Below are positions 12,725 to 24,700 of a stretch of 64,000 bases of DNA, piece by piece. The notes under the pieces were generated by a model, which had not been told where the DNA came from, ran no database searches, and saw only the letters and a program-made list of their open reading frames with translations. Origin of the DNA: Ctenosaura bakeri (lineage: Eukaryota > Chordata > Lepidosauria > Squamata > Iguanidae). The stretch spans positions 310,001-374,000 of the forward strand of contig CAOLHI010000394.1 in assembly GCA_948474755.1 (NCBI GenBank). Reading direction: 5' to 3'. Position 1 is the first letter of the stretch; every line of letters starts with the position of its first letter. The position numbers were made by a program, and so were the translations under genes.

Positions 12725-15700
12725 GAGTCCCCTTTCTCCTTCTTCCTCTTTTCTAAACCCTTTCAGGTTAAATGTCTTATTTCACACACACCTTTGCTCT
12801 CATTTCTACTTCTCTCTTCTTCCCAAAACTCCCAGCTAATCATGTTTTCTGTTGTTCTTTCACTACTTTTCTCTCCCATTTACTTGCCTCTATCTTTCCC
12901 ATCCTTCCCTGTTCCCCTCCCAGTCTCTTGTCATCTTTCATCTTCTTCCCTTACCCCAGCTCTCCTGGCTAGATTTGTCTTCTTTCTCCTTCTCCATCCC
13001 TCTTTTTCTCCCTCTCAAACTCTTTCCCTTTATACCACTACTTTTCTTAACCCAACTAATATCAACTTGTGTCTCCTTCCTATCTTCTCTCTGCTTCACT
13101 ATGGCCATTTCCACACTGGATGATTCCACTTGCAACATCCTATGGAACCCTGGGGTTTGCAGTTTTGGGAGGGGCTGGCTGGCCCTTCCCGAAACTGCAA
13201 ACCCCAGGGTTCCATAGGATGTTGCAAGTGGAATCATCACACTATAACAATCCAGTGCGGAAATGGCCCATGTTTTTCTACCTTGCTTCATCCTCCACAA
13301 AAGAAAACCTTGAAATCAGGACTAGGATGTACTAGAGTTTCAGCATTTTAAAGCTGGACATTAAACTACTACATAGAAATGCATAGATAGCAGTGCCTTG
13401 TTGGTTTCTATTGCCTACTTTGTATATCACTCTCCCCATCCCTCCCTCCCTCCTTATATTGATGATTATTAGTAGTATTATTTGAGAACCAGTATAGTGC
13501 TGTGGTTTGAGCATTGAACTCTGACTCTAGAGACCACGGATCAACTCCTGCTCGGCCATGGAAACCCACTAGGAGACCTTGGGCACATCAGACATTTCAG
13601 TCCCAGAAAACCCTGTAACAAGTTTGCCTTTGGGTCACCATGCATCAGAAACAGCTTGAAGGCACACAACAACTACATAGTGTTAATTAGGAGGACAGTT
13701 TTAACAAGCATAATGTATTAAAAGTAGAAGTTCAAAAACTATCTCTTTGCTTGGAAGAATTTCTTTGGTTGGACTACAACTCCATTTAAAAACAATGCTT
13801 GCAAAAGTATTAATACATAGCTGAGAAACTTTTTTTCTTTTTTCTTTTTCCTGTTCAGTGTAGAACTTAGGAAACTTAATTTCCAATTGGAGAAATACTT
13901 TCTCATTTGTTAGACTTGCTATTTATTGTTTGGATTAAATATTACAAGCAACTGTGGTTGACACCCAACATAACATGCATAATGTTAATACCCTGTCCTA
14001 CCCCTGCGATATTAACAGGGAATGTCCCTCCGTCTCAAGTTTTGTCCCTGAAATCACAGAGCTCAGGATACTTCAGACCTGGCAACCCTAGATTTAAGAC
14101 AGAGAAATATTCCTAACTATATGCCTCAGTCCTGTTGTACCTGGATGTACACTTGTACCACTTCTTCAATAAATCCCCCGTTCTTTGTCTCTGAAAGTAG
14201 GGAATAGAACAACAGCAAGCACCCTTTTGCAGTTGGTTTTCTAATCTTCCCCAAAGGATTGTGGTATTGTATTGTTTGGTAATGATTCCTCATGCATCTA
14301 ATGTCTTAGGGCTGCTTTAAAAGTTCTTATGATTAATCTTTATATATGTGGAAGGAACACATCAAAGACCGTTGCTATAATTCTTATCTCGCCTCCTCTT
14401 CCTCCCGCTCCTCATCTCTTTGCTTTAATTTTTGGACAACATAGGTTGTTGTGATATAGTAGCTTTATGCGATGGTAAATTATAAATTACTACCCTTGAA
14501 TTACTGGAAGAAAAAGAAAAACATGGTTGTGAAGCCAGTTGCTTCACCAATTGATAGCCTCAATTTGGTTGGCTTTAGAAGGGACTTAGACAAATTGATG
14601 GGGCATAAAGCTGTCAAATGTGACTAGTCATGATGCCCAGGGATTACCTCTGGTTTCAAAGGTATCCAGACTTATTTACTGGAAAACAGAACTGGGAAAT
14701 CACTATTGTGCTTATGTCCTGCTGGTGGGCTTTGTATAGGCATTATGTTAGCCACTGTCAAAACAGGATCTTGGACAACATTGGCCTGTGATTTGACCAC
14801 CCCTTGTTCATGGGGAACAAGGCTGCACACACCTTTTAGACTGATTTACAAATAGCTGCCTGTATTTCAACCTGAAGCTAATTGATCCTATGATATGTAG
14901 TTTATTTACTTAGGAGATTTATTCCCTTGGGGTTCAGGTTTGAGGAGGTACTGGACAAAGTGTCCTCTGGTGGTCTGTCTTCCCCTCAACATGTCCTGGT
15001 ATGTTAATTTGATGGTGCAAGAACAGGGCTTTGAACTGGTCAATCAAGTCATCATTTTGAATTATCACAGTGCTCCCAGTATAGTATTGTAGAATACTGA
15101 AAAGGTGACTAGATCCAGCCACCCAGTGCTTCTTGGAGTGTCAAGCAAGGGAAGAGAAAAGGTAAATGGGAGAACAATCTGTTATCAGAGCAGCTTACCA
15201 GGCAAAGTTTGGAAAAGTTACTTTTGGAGGCCAGAACTCCTGCTGGTCTGGTCTGGGAGCTGTAACTTATGCTAGTTTCTCTGCTAAGGGCTCTGATATC
15301 TGGCCAAGATTGGCAGATGATGGTAGATTACTTTCTTTAGAAAGGCAGTGGACATCAGCTGTATTTGCGAGAAAGGCTCATTGTTCTTAAAAGGCGAGGC
15401 GGCCCTAAATACTATGCTCTGCCCCGCCTCCCCCAGTTGGCCCCCGCAAACAATCTCGTCTCGCGGGAGGGCGGCAAAGGCCGTCGGGCAGTGTGGGACG
15501 AATTGTTCTTAAAAGGCATTCACACTGTGGGCAAATGTGATGCATTGGGTTAGACTTGAACTTGGGACCTGGGAGATTTCGGTTCAGTTTACTCACTGGA
15601 AGACCTTGAGCCTGTTACTTTTTCAGCCTCATCTATCTCACAGAGTTTCTATGAGGATAAAAGTAGGGAGGAGTAGAGCCATAGAGCTCAGGGCAGGGAT

Positions 15701-18700
15701 ATAATGTAACTAATAAATGGAATAAAGAAGCACTAGATTGTGCCTTTTGTTTTGACACATACAATCCTTGTGGATGTCTAGATTCTAATTTAAACTCTTC
15801 ATTGCAGTACTGAGGGGAGGACCACTTCCAGGAATTTATAGGCTGCGTCAGCTGCTCATGCATTGGGGTTCTACAGATGACAAAGGCTCCGAGCATGTTG
15901 TGGATTTACAAAGGCATGCAGGAGAGGTGAGTCTATTTACATATTTATTTACTTGCATATGTATTTACTATCTTGCCAAAAGGAATCAAGACTGGGAATC
16001 AAGGCAGCTCACAACACAGATTAAAATCAAACAGAGCTTTAAAAAAAGTCTAACATAAAGGTTTTTAGAATTAAATAAACTTTCTTATGAAAAGCACTAG
16101 TTTTAAAAATGAGATCAACTTCCCCAAGGAAAGAATCTTCTACAACAACAAATTTATTAACCAAAAGCTAAATAAAATAGTCTAAATAAAAAGGTCTTTG
16201 CTTGCTAGAGGAAGAAGAACAGAGAGACAGTCAACCTAACCTATGGGAGAGATGTTCTTTCCCGAAATGCTCAAGATTGTTACAGTCTCTGATTCAGAGG
16301 CTGTGGGACTAAAAGGAAGGCCTCTCACTGGGATCTTAAAACTGGACAGAGTCATTTAGGAAAATAATTGTGCAGCAGCGAAAGTGCTTTGTACAAATAT
16401 TATGTTAGCGCTCTTTCTGCTTCCCTTGTTCCACTTGGCAAGTTTATTGTGTGCAATCTGGTGGTTTTATATGCTAGGCGAAGTGATAAGAAAAGTGGCT
16501 AATAAGAAATGTCCTGCTATGAGATGATAATATCTTAGCATGCTACTTCCTGGGAACAGAACTTCATAGCGGCCTTTTAAAACTTCTGCACTTCATATAC
16601 AGATTGCACACACAGAAATGGTCCTACACCATGTAGCTGTGATTATATCTGCTTCCTTCAGCAATTTAAGCCAGGTCCTCCAGATATTGTTGGACTCCAA
16701 ATCCTATCAGCCCCAATACACAGGGATCATGCAAGTTGTAATCTTGTCACTCAGAGGGTGACAGGTTCCCTGCCCCTTCTTTAAGATTTTTCTTCTAGGT
16801 AAATGTAGTTCATTCAGGATTTGAACCAAAGCCTAACCTATCCAACAATGCAAGATGAAGCATTTGGATAATTTAAATCCAGGCACTAGGAAATTTCTGA
16901 AATTTGATCATAATCCTTGTAAACATTTGAAGGTGACTGAGAGGGGAAAACATGGAGCTCAAGATTGAGCACAGTAAACATTAACATTAACAGCTTCTCA
17001 GTTGCCTCTCAGCCCTTTAGGAGCTTGATAGATTATCCTGCCTTCATGGTAGGAGATTCATTTTCTTCTTGAACTGATTAGAGGGGATCAGGGACATCTT
17101 ATTGTAAATATAAAAGGGAAGAGGGGGAAAGGGAAAAGGAATGTAGAAGCACTTTAAGACTGGCTTTTTTTTTTATTTTTGCATGTGATTTCATGGATAT
17201 AGCCACATCTTTAGATGTAGTACAGATTGATAATCACTCTGTACTTCATCTGAAGAAGTGAGATTATATCCACAAAAGCTCATGCAAAATTAAAACTAGT
17301 TAGTCTTAAAGGTGCCACTACATTTCTTCTACCCTCCTCCTTTTCATACTGCAAGAGACTAACATGGGTACTTCTTTGCAAATTATCTCAAACAGTATCC
17401 TCATCTTCCTTCCTCCTCCTATGCAAGCAGGTTTCCCAATCATCTCCTTGATTGTTTCTTTCCATGTCTCCCCTCCTTCCCAAAGTTTCTCCTTATCTGA
17501 TCTTGTCGTCCAGGCATATCTTAGTTATCAAAATAGGTGTGTTCTTCGGCATTACTTCTTTAACAGAAAATTTGATAGACAACTATCTCTAGGCAGATAT
17601 TGTAGGGCAGCAGCAGCCATAGCTCTCCTCCCTGTTTCTCATAGGTGGCTGCTTCAGGGAGCTGATACATGAAAAGGTGGCAAAATTATATTTATTTATT
17701 GCTTTTATACATTTATCACCAGAGAGGTAGAGGCATACTTCAGTTAATGAAATTGATGAGTTCCTGAGCACTACTACTTTTACAGAAAATTTGGTACCAG
17801 ATGGAAAAATTACAAGGAAAGAATAGGGATAGGTTTCTACACTAGCCCCCTCCACAAAAAAGAACTATTCCAATATGTTTCAGCAAACCTTTTATTCACA
17901 TGAAACACAGCAGAAGTGAAATGTAACAAAACAGCTAAGTCAGGTAAGACTTGCATAAGTAAACAAAAACATTTTTAACCTTCTAGAGACTGCTTGAAGG
18001 TTGTTGCAAAATGCATCCAAGGATGGTTTTACTACTTGACTTATGATTCGGTGGCTAAACATACAGTTCTCTGCTTTTCCAACATGCTGCGGGTTGTGGG
18101 TGGGACAAACTTATCTGCTGTTCTCTTTTCTCTTTCTTTTGCTGTTCACACATGCTCCATAATAGCTTCTCAAAGCAGCTTCTGTCTGCCTTGTGTGTTG
18201 TAGGCAGGCACAACTATAATGGGATTGGCTAGAAAAGAGTTGTTCTCTTTCCCAGCTCGAGCTTTGTTGCATTGTTTACTGCAGACATACCGCTGCAACC
18301 TGACACTCAAAGTCTCTTTCTCCAGTTCTCCTTCATCATCTTCCTCCTGCCAATACTTCCAGAAAAAATAAAAAATCCAACTCGACAGAGGTCAAGGATG
18401 AAAGTGGGACTAGAATTAAAGGCCTTTGTACAAAGGATCTTCTTTGTCAGAAGCTTTGTTAACTGAGGTCCTACTGTACAGCAATTGCAAAAATCAGATA
18501 AATCAGACAAAACAAAAAGACCAGGAACCACTCAAGGGAAGAGGATTAGGCGTTGGTGAAGTGAACTTGTAGTGCAAGCTTTTCTTTTTCTTGCAAGTAC
18601 TGTAAGATTGGTCCCTCTTAGTTCTCCTACCTTCTATGCCTGGGTGGCCAGTACTGGAAGGAGAAGTAAACAGTGACCTGGGCAAGACAAGACTTTGAAT

Positions 18701-21700
18701 GAGCAAATGACAGGAATATGAGCACTGCCTGCTTAAGGCCCTGGATCCTCCTAAACTATGGAGTCCTGAGGCTTTGCACCTCTTGTACCTGTGGTATAGC
18801 TGTTAGCAATGAATGCATTCTCACTCAGTGGTACGATACATTAGGTCACAGGATAATGACAACAATAATAGGACTCTTCCAGTGAATTGCATAACAATTA
18901 GACATTTGCATTTCTGCCAGGTGATACCATTAATGTTTTCCTTGTTTGCAGATTCATTTGGTGCACTGGTACTCCAAGTATAGCAATTATCTAGATGCTT
19001 TGAGAAAAAATGATGGTGTGGCTATTGTGGCTATTTTTCTGCAGGTAAGCTGATTTGATTGGATTCTGCCTTTTCTCTCAGAACTGAGGTCCAAAGCAGA
19101 CTGTAACATAATTAAGAAACAAGTAAGAGTAAATTGTTAAGTTATAAATATTAAAAAATAATTCATGTAATTATAATATTAAAACACAAATTAAATTAAA
19201 ATAACTTAAAACATAACAACAACGGTGATAAAGTTCAGTGCAAACAAATGTGCTTCATGTCTAGTCAGTTGTCCAAGGCCTTTTTTGAATGGAAAGGTCT
19301 TTGCCTGACAGAAGAAGATAAAAAGAAAAAATGGCAGCCTAGGCTTCCTTAAAAGACAGTAGTCTGGAAGCAGCCATTGAAGAAATCCTCTCTTCACCAA
19401 ATCTCTGAATGTGACAGGACCAAGAGAGGGTTATCTTTACTGATCCTGAAGCCTCAGCACATTTGTGCGGGAGAATATTGTCTTTCACATAACCTGGACT
19501 CAAATTTTAGTCTGTCTTGTATTACATCTATGAATATGTTTACTTATCTTTCTTCTTTCTGCCCAGTTCTGGAAAAAAAGTCCGATAGTATTACTCTTAG
19601 GGCTATATCCAGTTGTTAGTCCCAAGCCAAAGAGACCTATTGAATCAGTAGACTTACATAAGGGTTAATGCCATTCATTCACTGTGTGAACTCTAGTTCA
19701 TTGCTCAAAGTGGTTGCCTGTGGGCCAGTGATGGTCCTTGGAGAGTTTCCAGGAAATAAACAATTGTACGAAATGAGCATAAATGTGATATCAGTCCCTG
19801 GCACATGGAGAAAAAAAACCTGCCAGTCCCACTCCCCCTCAATCAGGTAATATAAGAAGTACTGCTATGGTAGAGATTAGCAATTGGATTTAGCCTACTT
19901 TCTCCCATATTACAATATGGCCAGTCTGTGTCTATATACTGCTTAAGTAGTAGAACACAATTAATCTGCAGTCCTTTACCCACTGATCTGAGTATAAATG
20001 CTATTGAATTCAATGGAATCTATCACTGGCCTGATCTGCAGAGGACTCCATTTCTATAACATGTGTAGGCATAGAGATCTGGCCATCTGTCAAACAAATC
20101 TCAGCACACTACCCAGTGTGCTGTTGGTTCTAATTACAGTGTAAGAGTTTGAAATGCTACAGCCTCCTTCTAGTACATCATTATGGGTAGCGATTATATT
20201 GATTAAGTAAGCAGCACTGCTAAATGAAGCTACAACACCTCTTATGCAGTATTACGAAAGTTTAATGGGAAGCAAGTCCTCCTGAAATCAGTGAGACTTG
20301 CTCCCTGGTGAGTGAGCTTTAGGTTCTAGCTGTAGCTGGTTTGATTAATCATTTACCTGCACAGTTCTGAGAGCTCCATCTGTCAGGATCCAGTGGCATA
20401 GTGGTGCTGCATTCCACTGCTTCTCCCAGAGTTGATCACTGTCTTTTCTTCTTGTAGCTTCCCAGATAATTCCCAAACTCTGCTCAGTAGGGCTGGGAAA
20501 CTCTTTGAAGTAGGTTTTTATTTATTCCATGGATGGCTGTGTTGAGAAGATAGGGATGGGATCAGAGCTTTGATATTTTTGGTGTTGGATACTAAGTTAC
20601 ACCATTGGATTGTGGCCACTGAGTTCAGTGAGACCCATTTCTCCAGTAAATGTGTATTGGATTGCAACCTGAAATTCTTTTGAAGCATTAAAGGTGCCAC
20701 AATTTAATGAGGTAAAATGCTTTATCCTTCTTCTGTCAAGAATTCAGTTTTAATGCAAGAACTTACAAAGCTAGGGATGGTAATCATTTTAGAAAATACA
20801 TTCCTGCTAGAAGTCAAGTCTACTGTTTTGTGTTGTTTTATTTTGCATCTTATTGTCATTTTTGACAAAAACATAATTCCAGATGAGCATGGAATATTTG
20901 TGGTTTAACAACATCTTAGCCCAGGAATGTGGTGTACAACACTCTTGGTTAGAATTTTTACGACAATATGCCAGCATACTTTATGGTCAAGTCACAGAGA
21001 TGAGAAGTTAGACCCAGTGGCACAGAGCAGCCAGGATCTAGAGATTGGGGTGGACCATGCTCTGGATTCTGGGGCACTATGCTATCCTATTTTGGTTGCA
21101 CCCACAGCTTCTGGGTGCCACACTGTGATATTGTACCTGCCATTTTGGGTGACAAGAAGAGGTCTTGCATCATGCTCAGTCAGTGGGCTTTAGGGTGTTG
21201 GGGGGCATTCACTCAAACAGACTTCTAACCTTCTTTTCACCATGATTTGTAAAAGAAAGGAATGTTTTTTAGTAGAAGGAACTGGTTGTTTTTCGCTGAA
21301 AATTTTGAAGGGGGACTTCTGGGGGCTTTGGATGATGTCACTGCCAGTTCCAAGAGCCACACTGGACCACACAAAGGGATGCACATGTTATTATTATTGT
21401 TGTTATTGTTATTGTTAATATTATCTTTATTGATACCTCAGGTTTTTCCTGGTAAGGGCTCAAAGTAGCTTACAATAATTTTTTTTAAAAAAGATAGATA
21501 TGTCATGCCCAGAATATAGCAGAGATTGCTCCCACAGCTTTGGAAGCATGCCCAGCAGCAGAGAATATCTTAGCAGCAATGCACTGTAGCCAGGAAAAAC
21601 TCATCCATGCCAATTGTTTTCTTCCATCAAGGAGGCAATTTATTCTTGAGTTATACATTGTACATATTTACAAGAATCTCCAGAAGGCGTTCCAGCATCC

Positions 21701-24700
21701 CTCTGCTTGCTCTTTCTGACAGAGCCTCCAGCAGACACATCAGGCACCATGTGCAACTTGTTGGCTAGCTCTTAGCTACATTTATACTCACACTAGCTGA
21801 TGCAATCTTGCCAACCTTTGTGTTCTCTCCATACCTGATGCAACCTTCTCCCCTGATTGCTCATCAGCATGACTCAGCATGACTCAGCTAAAGTCGCATG
21901 GCTTTTCACAGGTGCACTTAACAAGCCACATCACAAAGTATTTTCTACAGGTTTGGTCCAACCTTTTCTTGACAAGATATATGTCTGGCTTGCCCAGTTC
22001 CCATCCCTGGTGTTTACCATCTATACGGGCTTTCTTCAGCCAGATATGCTCCAGATCTTTTGGACCATAGATGCCATTTTTTAAAGGAGGATGACACTTC
22101 TAGTCGAAAATATCTTTGGGGTGTGAGACTGGGGAAGGCTGATTTATTTGCAGAGATTTCTTACTACTTTTCTTTTTCTTATTTTTCAGTGGTGTCTTAC
22201 TACCTTTTGTTTCAGCAGCACCATAAATGGACCTACAGAAACCTTTTAGAATGCCAGTACCCTCTCTGATATCAGAACTAGGTCCTCCTCTTCTGTTGAG
22301 CATAATTGACAGCAAGACAAGTAAAATGAACAATCAAGCAACTACATAATTCAAAATTCCCTGTTGCTTTAAAACCCAAATGGCATTCTTATTGTTGGGT
22401 TTTCTTCTGTGCAAGATATGCTCAAAATGTTACCTATTAATTGAACAGATAGAGTGGTTAAAGATTGTTAAAGATGTTGTTATGATTTATAACTTCGTGG
22501 TGAAGGGGAGATTGGCTTCTGTAGCAATTCATCATGTGTTTGCTTTATAACAGGTAGGGAAAACTCCCAAACCAGAGATGAAAAGAATTCTTGAAGAAAT
22601 AGAAGCCATTAAGACAAAGGTGAGTAGAATTCTGTAAAGAATTAGTCAGTGAGAAGGTGCCTAACATGACCCCAAGAGAGGCCATGAAAGTTACTTTTTT
22701 CAGATTACATCTCCCAGAATTCCCTGCCAGCATCAGCAGCATGACCATGCCAGCTGAGGATTTGGGGAGCCATTCCAAAAAAGTAAGTCTTTCAAGCTCT
22801 ATTCCCAGTATACTAAGAGTGGTGAGCATGCGTCATCAAGCACAGAATTCATAACATCCAACCAACTAAGCAACAACTGAGACTTCAGAACCAACAACAG
22901 GCAGGAAAGATGAGCACCAGGAACTAATTTCAGATTTCCACTCAATAACAACTGCTACTCCTATCAGGAGTAAATTCCACTGAATCTATTGGATTTATGG
23001 AAGTATTGAGATAACCATTCAGCAACTGATTCTTTAATTTTCAAATCACAATATATCAGCATGGAGGAACTATAAATTATAGTCACCACAGATAATTTCT
23101 AAATAGCTGCAATGCCATTAGTAGCAATGATTGATGTAACTTCGTATCATTTTGTGTACATTTTTACAGCCAAATTAGACATGACTTGAATTGTGTGGTA
23201 TGCGCATGGTTTTTGAAAACAAAAATGTAAATCACTGCATTGAGGGCTGCTATTTTTTGTTGGGTTTGGATAGGAAGGTTAAATTCTCCCCTTTTTCATT
23301 GGGTTTTTGAGGCACTAAAGCTCTCAGACAGAGAATTCTACATACTCTTCCCTAAACTGTAGATCCCAGAATTCTATAGGCTGAAACCATAAAAATTAAA
23401 GAGGAATCATAATGCTCTAACTGTGCTGTGTGAAAGGGCCCAGGGAAACCAGCTGGCATGGAGAAAATCATGGGAGAAAACAAAGGAAACTAGTGAACTT
23501 GGGCATTATTTCAAGGTGAGGGAAGAAGATACCAGTGGCCTGTGGTATGAACAGGTCAGTGGTCTTATCCCTCCATGGGAAGATGAGGTGTCACCTTCCT
23601 GCTCCAGCCATGGACCGCTGTTTTGGTAGTATGTTTAAATTGTATGTATTCCTCAGTATGTATTCCTCAGAGACTTAGAAGTGGGGTTAATCTATATCCG
23701 TAGCATTGAACTTTCTATCCCATTTTTGTAGTAATGGTCACCAAAACTCATAATTTGTTATTGACTATCTCTATACATCATCTCAACTGTATCTTCTCTC
23801 TTCATTTTGGCTTTAACAAAAGCTATTTCTTTTTTTTTACTTATTTAAGGGGAAAGAGGTTCCTTTTCTAAACTTTGATCCATCCATTCTTTTCCCTCAA
23901 AATCGGAGCTACTATACCTACCAAGGTTCCCTCACGACACCGCCCTGTGATGAGTGTGTTACCTGGATTCTTCTGAAAGAGCCTCTAGTTGTCAGTTCAG
24001 ACCAGGTAAACTTGCGAGATTAACACACATTTTTCCCCTTTACATTTGTATTTCACCTAAGTCTGTACATGCAGTTTGCTGAAAGCCTTGTTCCATTAAT
24101 CTGAAAGTTTCATTCAGTGTTGATTGTTGTTGTCGCTGTGTGCCTTCAAGTTGTTTCTGACTTGTGACAACACTAAGGCAAACCTGTCATGCAGTTTCCT
24201 TGGCAAGATTTGTTCAGAGAGGATTGGCCTTTGCCTTCTGCTGAGGCTGAGAGAGTGTGACTTGCCCAAGGTCACCTGGTGGGTTTCCATGGCTGAGTGG
24301 GAATGCCAACCGTGGTCTCCAGAGTCTTAGTCCAACACTTAATTTACTGCACAACACTGGCATCTCAGTGTCGACAAAGGTATGAAAACAGCTGGGACAT
24401 TTCTGAAGCTGAAGAATCAACTACACACAAGGGTTGAAGATAATATCTGGTTTTGATTCAGTGACTGCATTCATTTGCACTACTAGAATGTCAAGCCAAG
24501 TTTTCTGGCTGCTTCTCAAGTCTTTACTTCCAATATATGTGAAAAAGGGGGTTGACTTCCAAAAAAGTAAACCTCTTCTGGTTGATGGAACAGACTAATT
24601 TTATCTAAATACTGGGGTTGCCTTCATTTTTTTATTGAGACCTACTTAGCTTAGTTTTATTGGACAACACAAAGCACTCAGGAAGACCCCTAGGCTTGTA

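Larger units (their letters stand above)
12280..13095 (+). repeat. Long polypyrimidine-biased tract
   Basis: About 800 bases on the plus strand are mostly C and T (ctccctccctccctttctc, then the CT microsatellite, then continuing tctcttctttccc runs). A 5S-SINE fragment at 12484-12634 interrupts it. Open frames in it give Leu/Ser/Pro-rich products and are not genes. Confidence 0.7.
2426..15807 (+). other. CA3: CA3-like intron 2
   Basis: This 13.4-kb intron has a gtaagt donor and a cttcattgcag acceptor. It carries an L1 fragment, SINEs on both strands, palindromic DNA elements, a 38-bp-arm perfect palindrome, a pyrimidine-rich tract and a GC-rich direct-repeat-flanked insert, all listed separately. 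Between these (about 5.2-6.7 kb, 7.2-8.8 kb, 9.0-12.2 kb and 13.7-15.3 kb) I see only unassigned AT-rich sequence and short chance open frames. Confidence 0.85.
15927..18951 (+). other. CA3: CA3-like intron 3
   Basis: This 3.0-kb intron has a gtgagt donor and a ccttgtttgcag acceptor. It holds a LINE/SINE-type 3' tail remnant just after the donor (15940-16040), a foldback relic at 16670-16745, a sauropsid repeat at 17155-17365 and a DNA element at 17727-18481. The rest is unassigned. Confidence 0.85.

Noticed and set aside
12635..13123. 162-codon Leu/Ser/Pro-rich frame
   Set aside because: It is the translation of the (CT)n and polypyrimidine tract; all frames of this strand look alike.
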